Source of the DNA: Pseudomonas saponiphila
GTDB lineage: Bacteria; Pseudomonadota; Gammaproteobacteria; Pseudomonadales; Pseudomonadaceae
Reading direction: 5' to 3'
DNA: 64,000 bases
NCBI RefSeq assembly: GCF_900105185.1
Contig: NZ_FNTJ01000002.1
Coordinates: forward strand, 1,364,001 to 1,428,000
Shown: piece after piece, positions 20,670-32,534 of the stretch
Numbering within the stretch: position 1 is the first letter of the stretch
Layout: each line of letters opens with the position of its first letter
Position numbers and translations under genes: made by a program
Notes under the pieces: generated by a model
Database searches by the model: none
Told to the model about the DNA's origin: nothing
What the model saw: the letters and a program-made list of their open reading frames with translations, nothing else

Positions 20670-21527
20670 TCAGCTAAGGTCGCGGTGGCGAACCTGGACG
20701 TTCTTCAGGGTTTTTTGCAACACCTTGCCCAGGCGCTCGGTCAGGTACACGGAGCGGTGGTGCCCGCCGGTGCAGCCAATGGCAATGGTCACGTAGGCGC
20801 GGTTGCTGGCGGCAAAGCGCGGCAGCCACTTGAGCAGATAGCTTTCGATGTCCTGGAACATCTCTTCGACATCGGGTTGCGCAGCCAGGTATTCCGCCAC
20901 CGGGGCGTCCAGTCCGGATTGGGCACGCAGTTCGGGTTTCCAATACGGGTTGGGCAGGCAGCGAACGTCAAACACCAGGTCGGCGTCCACCGGCATGCCG
21001 CGCTTGAAACCAAAGGACTCCACCAGGAACGCGGTACCCGGTTCCGGCTGGTTCAACAGGCGCAGCTTGATGGTGTCTCGCAGTTGGTAGAGGTTCAGGT
21101 TGGTGGTGTTGACCTTGAGGTCGGCCAGATCGACGATCGGGCCCAGCAGTTGGGTTTCATCGTGGATGGCTTCGGCCAGCGAGCGATTGGCGCTGCTCAG
21201 CGGGTGACGACGACGAGTTTCCGAGAATCGCTTGAGCAGGGTTTCCTCGTCGGCATCCAGATAAAGAACGTCACACTGGATATGCCGGCTGCGCACTTCT
21301 TCCAGCAGTTCGGGGAAGCGTGAAAGGTGGCTGGGCAAGTTGCGGGCATCGATGGACACCGCTACCAGCGGTTGCGCCAGTTCAGTGTGAATCAATGCAC
21401 GTTCGGCCAGCTCGGGCAGCAAGCCGGCGGGCAGGTTGTCGATGCAGTAGTAGCCGTGATCCTCGAGAACATCGAGGGCGGTGCTTTTACCTGAGCCGGA
21501 TCGGCCGCTGACGATGATCAAGCGCAT
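20670..21527 (-). CDS. rapZ: RNase adapter / nucleotide-binding protein RapZ
   Basis: RapZ is a P-loop protein that in enterics binds GlmZ/GlmY RNA and guides RNase E cleavage to control glucosamine-6-phosphate synthesis. The 285-residue product has Walker A GRSGSGKS at residues 8-15 and the C-terminal CTGGHHRSV signature. In Pseudomonas the GlmY/GlmZ RNAs are not established, so the physiological role here is less clear. It is 2 bp from ptsN and 16 bp from ptsO, in one operon. Confidence 0.94.
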   Translation of the reverse strand: MRLIIVSGRSGSGKSTALDVLEDHGYYCIDNLPAGLLPELAERALIHTELAQPLVAVSIDARNLPSHLSRFPELLEEVRSRHIQCDVLYLDADEETLLKRFSETRRRHPLSSANRSLAEAIHDETQLLGPIVDLADLKVNTTNLNLYQLRDTIKLRLLNQPEPGTAFLVESFGFKRGMPVDADLVFDVRCLPNPYWKPELRAQSGLDAPVAEYLAAQPDVEEMFQDIESYLLKWLPRFAASNRAYVTIAIGCTGGHHRSVYLTERLGKVLQKTLKNVQVRHRDLS

Positions 21528-21529
21528 GA

Positions 21530-21994
21530 TTACTGACCGTTTTGCTCGTCCAGGACAACCTGATACAAGGCTTCGTTGCTGGTGGCACTGCGCAGGCGAT
21601 CGCGGACTTCCTTGCGATCGAGCATGCTGGCGATCTGCCGCAGCAGTTCCAGATGAGCATCGGTGGCGGCTTCCGGGACCAGCAGGACAAACAGCAGGTC
21701 GACCGGGGCGCCGTCGATGGCGTCGAAATCGATGGGAGCGTCCAGATGCATCAGTGCACTGATGGGCGACTCGCAGCCTTTGAGGCGGCAGTGAGGAATG
21801 GCGATGCCGTTGCCAAAACCGGTGGAGCCGAGTTTCTCACGGGCGATCAGGCTCTCGAAGACGTCCTGCATCTCCAGATCAGGCACTTCACGGCTGATCA
21901 GGTTGGCAATTTGTTCGAGGGCGCGTTTTTTACTGCCGCCCGGCACGTTCACCAGGGAACGGCCGGGGGTCAGGATGCTTTCAAGTCGGATCAT
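21530..21994 (-). CDS. ptsN: Nitrogen-regulatory PTS EIIA component
   Basis: PtsN (EIIA-Ntr) is a regulatory phosphoacceptor that affects potassium homeostasis, carbon/nitrogen balance and stress responses. The 154-residue product has the phosphorylated histidine H68 in [11 protein letters not shown] and the EIIA-fold motif GKEK-like [13 protein letters not shown] before it. No transporter domains are attached, as expected. It sits between hpf and rapZ. Confidence 0.95.
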   Translation of the reverse strand: MIRLESILTPGRSLVNVPGGSKKRALEQIANLISREVPDLEMQDVFESLIAREKLGSTGFGNGIAIPHCRLKGCESPISALMHLDAPIDFDAIDGAPVDLLFVLLVPEAATDAHLELLRQIASMLDRKEVRDRLRSATSNEALYQVVLDEQNGQ

Positions 21995-22006
21995 GGGAGG
22001 GGAGTG

Positions 22007-22312
22007 TTAGCGACCCGTGCCTTGGAGAAGGTGGAGTTGCTTTTCCTTATGCTTTTTCAGTTGGCGGTCAAGCTTGTCCGTGAGCAGGTCGATTGCGGCA
22101 TACATATCGTCATGTTCTGCATTGGCGACAACCTCCCCACCGTGGATGTGCAAGGTGGCTTCGATTTTCTGCTTCAATTTCTCGACAGCCATGGTGACCT
22201 GCACATTGGTAATCTTGTCGAAATGCCGCTCCAGCCGGTCGAGTTTTTCGCCGATGTAAGCGCGCAGAGGTTCAGTCACTTCGAGTTGGTGTCCACTGAT
22301 GTTGACTTGCAT
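22007..22312 (-). CDS. hpf: Ribosome hibernation promoting factor
   Basis: HPF binds the 30S subunit in stationary phase and promotes 100S dimers. The product from ATG 22312 is 101 residues (MQVNISGHQLEVTEPLRAYI), the short form, with the sigma-54 modulation protein/S30EA fold and no long C-terminal dimerisation domain. A longer in-frame start at 22366 adds 18 residues unlike the family. It lies directly downstream of rpoN, as in most gammaproteobacteria. Confidence 0.94.
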   Translation of the reverse strand: MQVNISGHQLEVTEPLRAYIGEKLDRLERHFDKITNVQVTMAVEKLKQKIEATLHIHGGEVVANAEHDDMYAAIDLLTDKLDRQLKKHKEKQLHLLQGTGR

Positions 22313-22375
22313 ACAGCTTCTCCTTCGTTGCCAGTGCATAACGCGGCAGGCTGAGATGCCTGCCACCTAGACCAT

Positions 22376-22409
22376 GCCTGCAACCGGCTGGCTCAGCCAG
22401 CTTGCAGGC
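22376..22409 (-). promoter_or_regulatory. Long hairpin between rpoN and hpf
   Basis: GCCTGCAA/TTGCAGGC and GCTGGCT/AGCCAGC arms form a 15-bp stem with a small CCG bulge. No T-run follows on the minus strand, so partial termination or RNA processing between rpoN and hpf is inferred. Confidence 0.5.
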
Positions 22410-22440
22410 ACACTCCGAAACGCTGTGGCCAGCCCGGCGG

Positions 22441-23934
22441 TTACATCAACCGCTTGCGTTCGCTGGAAGGCGCGATCCCAAGGGATTCGCGGTACTTGGC
22501 GACGGTCCGACGGGCTACCTGAATGCCTTGTGCCTCCAGTAAACCAGCGATCTTGCTGTCACTCAACGGCTTTTTCTGATTTTCCGCAGCCACCAGTTTT
22601 TTGATGATCGCGCGGATTGCCGTGGACGAGCATTCGCCGCCTTCCGAGGTGCTGACATGGCTGGAGAAAAAGTATTTCAGTTCATATATGCCCCGAGGGG
22701 TATGCATGAATTTTTGTGTGGTCACCCGGGAAATCGTTGATTCGTGCATGCCTACCGCTTCGGCAATGTCATGCAGAACCAGGGGTTTCATGGCTTCGTC
22801 GCCATATTCGAGGAAGCCCCGTTGGTGCTCGACGATCTGAGTGGCAACTTTCATCAGGGTTTCGTTGCGGCTCTGCAGGCTCTTGATGAACCAGCGGGCT
22901 TCCTGCAACTGATTGCGCATGAAGGTATTGTCGGCGCTGGTGTCGGCGCGGCGTACAAAACCGGCGTACTGGGCGTTGACCCGCAGGCGTGGCACGGATT
23001 CCTGGTTCAGCTCCACCAGCCAGCGTTCGTTGTCCTTGCGCACGATGACGTCTGGAACCACGTACTCGGCTTCGCTGGATTCGATCTGCGAGCCAGGACG
23101 CGGGTTGAGACTCTGCACCAGTTCGATGACCTGGCGCAGTTCGTCTTCCTTGAGCTTCATGCGACGCATCAACTGGCTGTAGTCGCGACTGCCCAGGAGG
23201 TCAATGTAGTCGCAGACCAGGCGCTGGGCCTCGCTCAACCAGGGAGTTTTCGCCGGCAACTGGCGCAATTGCAGGAGCAGGCATTCACCCAGGTTGCGTG
23301 CGCCGATACCGGCAGGTTCGAATTGCTGGATGCGATGCAGTACGGCTTCGATCTCGTCCAGTTCGATGTCCAGCTCCGGATCGAAGGCCTCAAGGATCTC
23401 CTCAAGGGTTTCGTCCAGGTAGCCCTGATTGTTGATGCAATCGATCAGGGTCACGGCGATCAGGCGATCGGTGTCCGACATCGGGGCCAGGTTCAGTTGC
23501 CAGAGCAAGTGGCTCTGCAGGCTTTCACCGGCCGATGTGCGGGTGGTGAAGTCCCACTCGTCGTCATCGCTGCTGGGCAGGCTGCTGGCGCTGGTCTGGT
23601 AGACGTCTTCCCACGCGGTATCCACCGGCAACTCGTTGGGGATGCGTTCGTTCCATTCGCCTTCCTCGAGGTTGTCCACCGTGGGGGCGGTTTCCTGGTA
23701 GGAGGGTTCCTGGATTTCGGTATTGGGTTTGGACTCGGTGTTGTCGGCCAGGGGGTCGCTGTTGTCGAAGTCGTCGCCGTCTTCCTGGCGCTCGAGCATC
23801 GGGTTGGACTCCAGGGCTTCCTGGATTTCCTGTTGCAGGTCCAGGGTCGACAATTGGAGCAGGCGGATGGCCTGTTGCAGCTGCGGTGTCATCGTCAGCT
23901 GCTGGCCCATTCTGAGGACTAGCGATGGTTTCAT
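22441..23934 (-). CDS. rpoN: RNA polymerase sigma-54 factor
   Basis: Sigma-54 directs RNA polymerase to -24/-12 promoters used for nitrogen metabolism, motility and other functions. The 497-residue product has the glutamine- and leucine-rich activator-interacting region I (about residues 1-50, [19 protein letters not shown]), an acidic region II (about 55-120), the core-binding region, a helix-turn-helix, and the RpoN box [10 protein letters not shown] near the C-terminus. It follows lptB by 182 bp, a gap that should contain its own promoter. Confidence 0.98.
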   Translation of the reverse strand: MKPSLVLRMGQQLTMTPQLQQAIRLLQLSTLDLQQEIQEALESNPMLERQEDGDDFDNSDPLADNTESKPNTEIQEPSYQETAPTVDNLEEGEWNERIPNELPVDTAWEDVYQTSASSLPSSDDDEWDFTTRTSAGESLQSHLLWQLNLAPMSDTDRLIAVTLIDCINNQGYLDETLEEILEAFDPELDIELDEIEAVLHRIQQFEPAGIGARNLGECLLLQLRQLPAKTPWLSEAQRLVCDYIDLLGSRDYSQLMRRMKLKEDELRQVIELVQSLNPRPGSQIESSEAEYVVPDVIVRKDNERWLVELNQESVPRLRVNAQYAGFVRRADTSADNTFMRNQLQEARWFIKSLQSRNETLMKVATQIVEHQRGFLEYGDEAMKPLVLHDIAEAVGMHESTISRVTTQKFMHTPRGIYELKYFFSSHVSTSEGGECSSTAIRAIIKKLVAAENQKKPLSDSKIAGLLEAQGIQVARRTVAKYRESLGIAPSSERKRLM

Positions 23935-24116
23935 GGCAGGGGCTTAACACCTTATTTGCCGGCGCACATGCGCCATCCACTACAGGGCGCCGAAGCGCCA
24001 AACATAAGCAAATTATATGCCTGAAACTGAAGTGTTTGCCTAGAGCGCTGTAACAATAAAGTTTGTGGGGATTTATCGTTTGCGGCGCTCTGGCGTCTGG
24101 CCCGACACCTCAGCCG

Positions 24117-24841
<725 letters not shown>

Positions 24842-24842
<1 letters not shown>

Positions 24843-25387
24843 TACTGGGCCTTTTGCTCGTCGGTTTTCTTTTTCGGCTGGATGACCATGTCGATCCGCG
24901 GACGTGGCGCGGTGACCGAGCTGCCGTTGGCGCGACCGGCGTTAGCCACTTGCTTGACGGTGTCGTAGACGATTTTCTCGCCTTCGGTGGTATTGCCGTC
25001 GTTGATGACCTTGGCCTTGTCGATCAGCACGATGCGGTTCTGCTGGGCATGGTACTGGATGGTCACGGCGTAGGCCTGGACCGGTTTCGGGTCGGTCTGC
25101 TTCTGCAGCTGTTCGAAGTAGGCCAGGTTGCCCACCGACGTCACGACATCGATTTCGCCAGTCTTGGATCGGGTGATGGTCACGGTGTTGCCGGTGATCT
25201 TCATCGAGCCCTGGGTGATGATCACATCGCCCTTGTAGGTAGCCACGCCGTTCTTGTCGTCCAGCTGGGCGTCGTCGGCCTGAATGCGGATGGGCTGTTG
25301 GCTATCGTTCGGCAGAGCCCAGGCGCTCACGCTTCCCAGTGCTGCGCCCAGACTGAGCAAAATAGGGAGGGTTTTAACGAGCCTCAT
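24842..25387 (-). CDS. lptA: LPS periplasmic bridge protein LptA
   Basis: LptA forms the beta-jellyroll bridge that carries LPS across the periplasm. The 181-residue product has a signal peptide ([24 protein letters not shown], cleavage about residue 24), then the OstA/LptA domain with repeats such as [15 protein letters not shown]. The C-terminal tail is Lys-rich ([11 protein letters not shown]). It overlaps lptC by 14 bp and lptB by 1 bp. Confidence 0.95.
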
Positions 25388-25946
25388 ACTGTCCTCTTAC
25401 GTTCGATAGCAGGTTCATCCTGCCGTCTTTCAAATACGCTTTCATTCCCTTGGCAGTGGTCACGCCGTCGGCGCCGTCGATTCTAACGGCTTGCTCGGTC
25501 TGCGCATATTGCTTCTGCGGGAATACTGTCATGCGGCTGGTGGTGATCAGCAGGTTGCGATTGTGCTCGTCGGTGCGGGAAACCCGAACCGAATCGATCA
25601 GCTCGACCTCGGTGCCGTCCGGATTGACTTCGCCGCGCTCGCTCTGGACATGCCAGGGATAAGTGGTGCCGCGGTACATCTGCAGGTCGGGCTTGGTCAG
25701 CAGTGTCACTTCGCTGGCCTTGATGTGTTCGACCTTGTCCGAGGTCATTTCGTACTGCAGTTTGCCGTCTGGCAGGTACTGCACGCTGCGGGCGTTGATC
25801 GCGTAATAGTCGATGGCGCTCTCGTCGACCTGCACCACAGGCTTGTCGAGGAAGCGTTCCGGGCTGATGTTCCAGTAACCGACCGCCGCGAACAGCAGGG
25901 CGATGGTCCCGAAGATCAGGATGGTGCGAATCTTTTTACTCAGCAT
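25374..25946 (-). CDS. lptC: LPS export protein LptC
   Basis: LptC is a bitopic inner-membrane protein that receives LPS from LptB2FG and hands it to LptA. The 190-residue product has an N-terminal membrane helix (about residues 8-25, TILIFGTIALLFAAVGYW) and a periplasmic LptC beta domain with YLPDGKLQYEMTSD. Its length is normal. Overlap with lptA and close spacing to kdsC show one operon. Confidence 0.95.
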   Translation of the reverse strand: MLSKKIRTILIFGTIALLFAAVGYWNISPERFLDKPVVQVDESAIDYYAINARSVQYLPDGKLQYEMTSDKVEHIKASEVTLLTKPDLQMYRGTTYPWHVQSERGEVNPDGTEVELIDSVRVSRTDEHNRNLLITTSRMTVFPQKQYAQTEQAVRIDGADGVTTAKGMKAYLKDGRMNLLSNVRGQYEAR

Positions 25947-25955
25947 GGGAGGGCT

Positions 25956-26480
25956 CTATAGATAAGCGGCATTGGCTGCTTCAAGACGATCCTGGGCGCG
26001 CAGGATCAGCTCGCAGAACTCCCGTGCGGCACCTTCGCCGCCGCGGGCAACGGTAATGCCGTGGGCGTGTTCGCGGACAAAGCCGGCGGCGTTGGCCACC
26101 GCCATGCCCAGGCCGACACGGCGGATCACCGGCAGGTCGGGCAGGTCGTCACCCAGGTAGGCGACCTGTTCATAGCTTAGGCCCAGTTGGGCCAGAAGCT
26201 CGTCCAGTACCACCAGTTTGTCTTCGCGGCCCTGGTAGAGGTGGGGAATCCCCAGGTTCTTGGCGCGGCGTTCGACCACCGGGGTCTTGCGCCCGCTGAT
26301 GATCGCGGTCTGCACCCCGGCGGCCATGAGCATCTTGATGCCCTGGCCGTCGAGGGTATTGAAGGTCTTGAACTCGCTGCCGTCTTCAAGGAAGTACAGG
26401 CGACCGTCGGTCAGGACGCCGTCGACGTCGAAGACCGCCAGCTTGATGTGTTTACCGCGTTGCAGCAGGTCGGCACTCAT
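25956..26480 (-). CDS. kdsC: 3-deoxy-D-manno-octulosonate 8-phosphate phosphatase
   Basis: KdsC dephosphorylates KDO-8-phosphate, the third step of KDO synthesis for LPS. The 174-residue HAD-superfamily protein has the nucleophile and acid/base pair D18 and D20 in FDVDGVLTDG, and the later YLGDDLPDLP motif for Mg binding. As usual for this C0-type HAD enzyme there is no cap domain. It abuts kdsD. Confidence 0.96.
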   Translation of the reverse strand: MSADLLQRGKHIKLAVFDVDGVLTDGRLYFLEDGSEFKTFNTLDGQGIKMLMAAGVQTAIISGRKTPVVERRAKNLGIPHLYQGREDKLVVLDELLAQLGLSYEQVAYLGDDLPDLPVIRRVGLGMAVANAAGFVREHAHGITVARGGEGAAREFCELILRAQDRLEAANAAYL

Positions 26481-27455
26481 TTACATCACTCCCGCGCGCA
26501 GCAGGTCGTGCATGTTCAAGGCGCCGATCGGCCGGTCTTCCTTGTCCACCACCACCAGGGCGCTGATTTTATGGTCTTCCATGATCTTCAGGGCTTCGGC
26601 GGCCAGCATATCGGCGCGGGCGGTCTTGCCATGAGGGGTCATGACCGAATCGATGGTGGCGTGGTGGATATCGATGGCGCGATCCAGGGTGCGGCGCAGG
26701 TCGCCGTCGGTGAAGATCCCGGCCAGGCGACCGTCGGCCTCCAGAATCACGGTCATGCCCAGGCCCTTGCGGGTCATTTCCATGAGCGCATCCTTGAGCA
26801 GGGTGCCCCGTTGCACCTGCGGCAGATCGTTGCCTTCATGCATCACGTTCTCGACCTTGAGCAGCAGGCGGCGGCCCAGGGCGCCACCGGGATGGGAGAA
26901 CGCGAAGTCTTCGGCGGTGAAGCCGCGGGCTTCCAGCAGGGCCACGGCCAGGGCATCGCCCATGACCAGGGCCGCGGTGGTCGAGGAGGTGGGAGCCAGG
27001 TTCAGCGGGCAGGCCTCGTGCTCGACATGCACGTTGAGATTGACGTCGGCGGCCTTGGCCAGTGGCGACTCAGGGTTGCCGGTCAGGCTGATCAGCTGGA
27101 TGCCCAGGCGCTTGATCAGCGGCAGCAGGGTGACGATTTCGTTGGTAGAGCCGGAGTTGGAGAGGGCCAGGATAACGTCGTCGCGAGTGATCATGCCCAT
27201 GTCGCCATGGCTGGCTTCAGCTGGGTGGACAAAGAAAGCCGTGGTTCCGGTGCTCGCCAGGGTAGCGGCGATCTTGTTGCCGATGTGCCCGGATTTGCCC
27301 ATGCCGACCACGACCACGCGGCCTTTGCTGGCCAGAATCATCTCGCAAGCGCGTACGAAATCTGCGTCGATATGGGGCAGCAAGCCTTCTACGGCCTGAA
27401 GTTCGAGGCGGATGGTGCGTTGTGCTGATTGAATCAGGTCGCTGGATTGGCTCAT
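26481..27455 (-). CDS. kdsD: Arabinose-5-phosphate isomerase
   Basis: KdsD converts ribulose-5-phosphate to arabinose-5-phosphate, the first step of KDO synthesis. The 324-residue product from ATG 27455 (MSQSSDLIQSAQRTIRLE) has an N-terminal SIS sugar-isomerase domain (VVGMGKSGHIGNK, EASHGDMGM) and two C-terminal CBS domains (about residues 205-320). A longer in-frame start at 27518 is rejected, since it would cover the TATAAT promoter element at 27490-27495. It is the first gene of the kds-lpt-rpoN cluster. Confidence 0.95.
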   Translation of the reverse strand: MSQSSDLIQSAQRTIRLELQAVEGLLPHIDADFVRACEMILASKGRVVVVGMGKSGHIGNKIAATLASTGTTAFFVHPAEASHGDMGMITRDDVILALSNSGSTNEIVTLLPLIKRLGIQLISLTGNPESPLAKAADVNLNVHVEHEACPLNLAPTSSTTAALVMGDALAVALLEARGFTAEDFAFSHPGGALGRRLLLKVENVMHEGNDLPQVQRGTLLKDALMEMTRKGLGMTVILEADGRLAGIFTDGDLRRTLDRAIDIHHATIDSVMTPHGKTARADMLAAEALKIMEDHKISALVVVDKEDRPIGALNMHDLLRAGVM

Positions 27456-27489
27456 GTCTGAAATCGTATAGCCCGATGAAAAGGCGGCG

Positions 27490-27495
27490 ATTATA
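27490..27495 (-). promoter_or_regulatory. Probable -10 element for kdsD
   Basis: The minus strand reads TATAAT here, 35 bp upstream of the kdsD start. No good -35 box stands at the right distance, so the call rests on the -10 element alone. The rest of the 264-bp divergent gap (27456-27719) holds no gene that I can see. Confidence 0.4.
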
Positions 27496-27602
27496 GCGGT
27501 AATGAGCAAATCCCTCACGCAAGTTCGTCAGCCTTTATCCGGCCGGTATCAGGAATCCTCCGATTTTGCCTGTCCTGGACCTGAACGTTCACGGCTTCGG
27601 CC

Positions 27603-27632
27603 TTGGGGGCGTCGTATCAGCAGTGATATAGT
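27603..27632 (+). promoter_or_regulatory. Possible mlaFEDCB promoter
   Basis: TTGGGG (27603-27608) and TATAGT (27627-27632) are separated by 18 bp and lie 88 bp upstream of mlaF. It is a plausible sigma-70 promoter, with the -35 element only partly matching consensus. Confidence 0.35.
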
Positions 27633-27719
27633 TCGCCGCCAGTTCGGCCTGCCCAGGGGCACGTACTCCCGGCAGGGAGCCAAGCGTCCGAGTGATAGGC
27701 TGCATCGCAAGGAGTTTAG

Positions 27720-28529
27720 ATGAGTGCCGATAACGCCTACGCGGTCGAGCTGAAGGGACTTTCCTTCAAGCGCGGTGCGCGCAGCATTTTCAATAACGTG
27801 GATATCCGTATTCCGCGAGGCAAGGTCACCGGCATCATGGGGCCTTCCGGCTGCGGAAAAACCACCCTGTTGCGCTTGATGGGCATGCAGTTGCGGCCCA
27901 GCAGCGGCGAAGTGTGGGTCAACGGCCAGAATCTGCCGAGCCTCTCGCGCAGCGATCTGTTCGATGCGCGCAAGCAGATGGGCGTGCTGTTTCAGAGTGG
28001 CGCCCTGTTCACCGATCTGGATGTGTTCGAGAACGTGGCTTTTCCGCTGCGGGTGCATACCGAACTGCCGGACGAGATGATTCGCGACATTGTCCTGCTC
28101 AAGCTGCAGGCGGTGGGCCTGCGGGGTGCCGTCGACCTGATGCCCGATGAGCTGTCCGGCGGCATGAAGCGCCGGGTCGCCCTGGCCCGGGCCATCGCCC
28201 TGGACCCGCAGATTCTCATGTACGACGAACCTTTCGTGGGGCAGGACCCGATTGCCATGGGTGTCCTGGTGCGGCTGATCCGTCTGCTCAACGATGCCCT
28301 GGGCATTACCAGCATCGTGGTGTCCCACGATCTTGCGGAAACCGCGAGCATTGCCGATTACCTCTATGTAGTCGGTGATGGCCAGGTGTTGGGCCAGGGA
28401 ACTCCTGACGAACTGATGGACTCCGACAATCCGCGTATCCGTCAATTCATGAAGGGTGATCCCGACGGCCCGGTGCCGTTTCACTTTCCAGCGACGGATT
28501 ACCGCGCAGATCTTCTGGGGAAGCGCTGA
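27720..28529 (+). CDS. mlaF: Phospholipid ABC transporter ATPase MlaF
   Basis: MlaF is the ATPase of the inner-membrane MlaFEDB complex, which maintains outer-membrane lipid asymmetry by moving phospholipids. The 269-residue product has Walker A GPSGCGKT at residues 41-48, the signature [14 protein letters not shown] and Walker [14 protein letters not shown]. The start follows AAGGAG. Its stop overlaps the mlaE start by 1 bp. Confidence 0.96.
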   Translation: MSADNAYAVELKGLSFKRGARSIFNNVDIRIPRGKVTGIMGPSGCGKTTLLRLMGMQLRPSSGEVWVNGQNLPSLSRSDLFDARKQMGVLFQSGALFTDLDVFENVAFPLRVHTELPDEMIRDIVLLKLQAVGLRGAVDLMPDELSGGMKRRVALARAIALDPQILMYDEPFVGQDPIAMGVLVRLIRLLNDALGITSIVVSHDLAETASIADYLYVVGDGQVLGQGTPDELMDSDNPRIRQFMKGDPDGPVPFHFPATDYRADLLGKR

Positions 28530-29326
28530 TGCGCAAAATATCGCTAATCGAGAGGGTTCGCCTCTTCGGTCGCTCAGGCATCGATGTCCTGGCGGTACTG
28601 GGGCGTTCCACCCTGTTCCTGTTTCACGCGCTGCTGGGCCGCGGTGGCATCGGCGGCAGTTTCGGCCTGCTGATCAAGCAACTGCACTCCGTGGGCGTGA
28701 TGTCCCTGGTGATCATCGTCGTGTCCGGAATCTTCATCGGCATGGTGCTGGCGCTGCAGGGCTTCAACATTCTCTCCAGCTACGGTTCGGAGCAGGCGGT
28801 GGGGCAGATGGTCGCCCTGACCCTGTTGCGTGAGCTGGGGCCGGTGGTTACCGCGCTGTTGTTCGCTGGTCGTGCAGGTTCAGCGCTGACTGCCGAGATC
28901 GGCAACATGAAATCCACCGAGCAGCTCTCCAGCCTGGAGATGATCGGGGTCGACCCGCTCAAGTACATCATCGCGCCACGCCTGTGGGCCGGCTTCATCT
29001 CCCTGCCGCTGCTGGCGATGATTTTCAGCGTGGTGGGGATCTGGGGCGGTTCCTGGGTTGCTGTGGACTGGCTGGGGGTCTATGAAGGTTCCTACTGGTC
29101 GAACATGCAGAACAGCGTGACCTTCAGCGGTGACGTACTCAATGGCGTGATCAAAAGTATCGTCTTTGCGTTTGTAGTGACCTGGATCGCCGTATTCCAA
29201 GGCTACGACTGTGAGCCCACTTCAGAGGGGATCAGCCGTGCCACTACCAAGACCGTGGTGTACGCCTCGTTGGCCGTACTGGGCTTGGACTTTATTCTGA
29301 CCGCCTTGATGTTTGGAGATTTCTGA
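28529..29326 (+). CDS. mlaE: Phospholipid ABC transporter permease MlaE
   Basis: MlaE is the polytopic permease of the MlaFEDB complex. The 265-residue product has an N-terminal interfacial helix, about five membrane segments and the family block [20 protein letters not shown], which contacts MlaF. It overlaps mlaF and mlaD by 1 bp each, which fits a tightly coupled operon. Confidence 0.96.
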   Translation: MRKISLIERVRLFGRSGIDVLAVLGRSTLFLFHALLGRGGIGGSFGLLIKQLHSVGVMSLVIIVVSGIFIGMVLALQGFNILSSYGSEQAVGQMVALTLLRELGPVVTALLFAGRAGSALTAEIGNMKSTEQLSSLEMIGVDPLKYIIAPRLWAGFISLPLLAMIFSVVGIWGGSWVAVDWLGVYEGSYWSNMQNSVTFSGDVLNGVIKSIVFAFVVTWIAVFQGYDCEPTSEGISRATTKTVVYASLAVLGLDFILTALMFGDF

Positions 29327-29793
29327 TGCAAAACCGCACCCTGGAAATCGGTGTCGGCCTTTTCCTGCTGGCCGGCATCCTGGCTTTGCTGTTGCTTGCC
29401 CTGCGAGTCAGTGGCTTGTCTCCGAGCGCAAGCACCGATACCTACAAGCTTTACGCCTACTTCGACAATATCGCCGGTTTGACGGTCAGAGCTAAGGTCA
29501 CCATGGCTGGGGTCACCATCGGCAAGGTTACGGCGATCGATCTGGACCGCGACAGCTTCACCGGTCGGGTGACCATGCAGCTGGAAAAACGTGTGGATAA
29601 TCTGCCGACCGACTCCACTGCATCTATCCTGACGGCTGGCCTGTTGGGTGAGAAATACATCGGTATCAGCGTGGGCGGGGAAGAAACCTTGCTCAAGGAT
29701 GGCGGGACCATCCACGACACCCAGTCGTCGCTGGTACTGGAGGACCTGATCGGTAAATTCCTGCTCAATACCGTTAGCAAAGACGCCAAATGA
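29326..29793 (+). CDS. mlaD: MCE-domain phospholipid-binding protein MlaD
   Basis: MlaD forms a hexameric MCE ring on the periplasmic side of MlaFEDB. The 155-residue product has one N-terminal membrane helix (about residues 8-27) and a single MCE domain at about residues 38-116 (YFDNIAGLTVRAKVTMAGV). A short C-terminal helix (LEDLIGKFLLN) forms the central pore. The length is typical of single-MCE MlaD. Confidence 0.96.
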   Translation: MQNRTLEIGVGLFLLAGILALLLLALRVSGLSPSASTDTYKLYAYFDNIAGLTVRAKVTMAGVTIGKVTAIDLDRDSFTGRVTMQLEKRVDNLPTDSTASILTAGLLGEKYIGISVGGEETLLKDGGTIHDTQSSLVLEDLIGKFLLNTVSKDAK

Positions 29794-29804
29794 GGAGTTT
29801 TTCG

Positions 29805-30458
29805 ATGATCTCTATCTTGCGACGTGGCCTGTTGGTGCTGCTGGCGGCCCTGCCGTTGCTGGCTAGCGCGGCCAGTGCACCTTCCGCCCACGATCTGGTG
29901 CAGGACACCACCACCCGCCTGCTGGCGGATCTGGCGGCCAACAAGGAAAAGTACAAGCAAAGCCCGAACGACTTCTACAACGCCCTGAACGGCATTGTCG
30001 GTCCGGTGGTGGATGCCGACGGCATCTCCCGCAGCATCATGACCGTGAAGTATTCGCGCAAGGCCACCCCGGAGCAGATGGCGCGCTTCCAGGAGAACTT
30101 CAAGCGCAGCCTGATGCAGTTCTATGGCAACGCCTTGCTCGAGTACAACAACCAGGGCATCACCGTTTCTCCGGCCAGGGATGAAAGCGGCACCCGTACC
30201 AGCGTGGACATGCAAGTCAAAGGCAACAACGGCGCTATCTATCCGGTGTCCTACACCCTGGAGAAGATCAACGACGAGTGGAAAGTGCGTAACGTGATCA
30301 TCAACGGCATCAACATCGGCAAGCTGTTCCGTGATCAGTTCGCCGACGCCATGCAGCGCAACGGCAACAACCTGGACAAGACCATCGACGGCTGGGCCGG
30401 CGAAGTGGCCAAGGCCAAGGAAGTCACCGAAGACGCCGCCCATAAGGCTGCGCAATGA
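29805..30458 (+). CDS. mlaC: Periplasmic phospholipid-binding protein MlaC
   Basis: MlaC shuttles phospholipids between the outer-membrane MlaA complex and MlaFEDB. The 217-residue product has a signal peptide (MISILRRGLLVLLAALPLLA, cleavage after about ASA at residue 25) and the Tgt2/MlaC domain with the DVQVK-like VDMQVKGNNGAIYPVSY stretch. ATG 29805 follows GAGGAG by 8 nt and gives a proper signal peptide; an ATG at 29790 would add five residues and overlap mlaD. Confidence 0.94.
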   Translation: MISILRRGLLVLLAALPLLASAASAPSAHDLVQDTTTRLLADLAANKEKYKQSPNDFYNALNGIVGPVVDADGISRSIMTVKYSRKATPEQMARFQENFKRSLMQFYGNALLEYNNQGITVSPARDESGTRTSVDMQVKGNNGAIYPVSYTLEKINDEWKVRNVIINGINIGKLFRDQFADAMQRNGNNLDKTIDGWAGEVAKAKEVTEDAAHKAAQ

Positions 30459-30760
30459 GTGAGTCGGCCGTACGCCTGGGTGACGCCGGGGAGCTGCTGA
30501 TCAGTGGCGTGCTGGACTACCGCAGCGGCCCGGGCCTGCGCAAGCAGGGCCTGGCGCTGATCAAGTCGAGCCCGGGCACGGCCCTGGTGCTTGATTGCTC
30601 GGCGGTGGAAAAATCCAGCAGTGTCGGTCTGGCCCTGTTGCTGGCCTTCATTCGCGATGGTCAGGGGCTGGGCAAGACGGTGAGTGTTCGCGCTCTGCCC
30701 GAGGGCATGCGGGAAATCGCCGAGGTGTCCGGGGTCACCGAGATCCTCCTCCATCCGTAG
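30455..30760 (+). CDS. mlaB: STAS-domain protein MlaB
   Basis: MlaB is the small cytoplasmic STAS subunit that binds MlaF and is needed for transporter assembly and activity. The 101-residue product has the STAS core ALVLDCSAVEKSSSVGLALL, with the conserved SS(S)VGL turn. It overlaps mlaC by 4 bp and ends the operon before a terminator. Confidence 0.94.
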   Translation: MSESAVRLGDAGELLISGVLDYRSGPGLRKQGLALIKSSPGTALVLDCSAVEKSSSVGLALLLAFIRDGQGLGKTVSVRALPEGMREIAEVSGVTEILLHP

Positions 30761-30779
30761 TAACCCACATCTATATAGA

Positions 30780-30831
30780 AGCCCCCCGTCAGAGTCCTGC
30801 TATGCGGGGTTCGCAGGCGCGGGGCTTTTTT
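30780..30831 (+). terminator. Intrinsic terminator after mlaB
   Basis: AGCCCC (30780-30785) pairs with GGGGCT (30821-30826) around an inner hairpin, followed by six T residues. A TATGAT -10-like element at 30833-30838 directly follows and may start the ibaG transcript. Confidence 0.75.
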
Positions 30832-30877
30832 GTATGATGTCCGACCCGCGCGCACAGGGCGCCGATTGAGGTTGAGC

Positions 30878-32405
<1,528 letters not shown>

Positions 32406-32450
32406 TTGCATGACGGGCACAGGGAGGTGCCCACAGCCGAATCTGTTCCA

Positions 32451-32476
32451 CGTCGAGCCTGTCTTCAGGCTCGACG
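32451..32476 (+). promoter_or_regulatory. Perfect hairpin in the murA-hisG gap
   Basis: An 11-bp stem (CGTCGAGCCTG / CAGGCTCGACG) with a TCTT loop follows a smaller hairpin, GGGCAC-N6-GTGCCC, at 32415-32432. Neither is followed by T residues. They may act as attenuator or RNA-stability structures between murA and hisG; the role is not shown by sequence. Confidence 0.5.
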
Positions 32477-32534
32477 CATGTCTGGCGCCGTTTGCGTCCG
32501 GGCATCAGTCGCCGCATAAGGACTTACGTTACTC

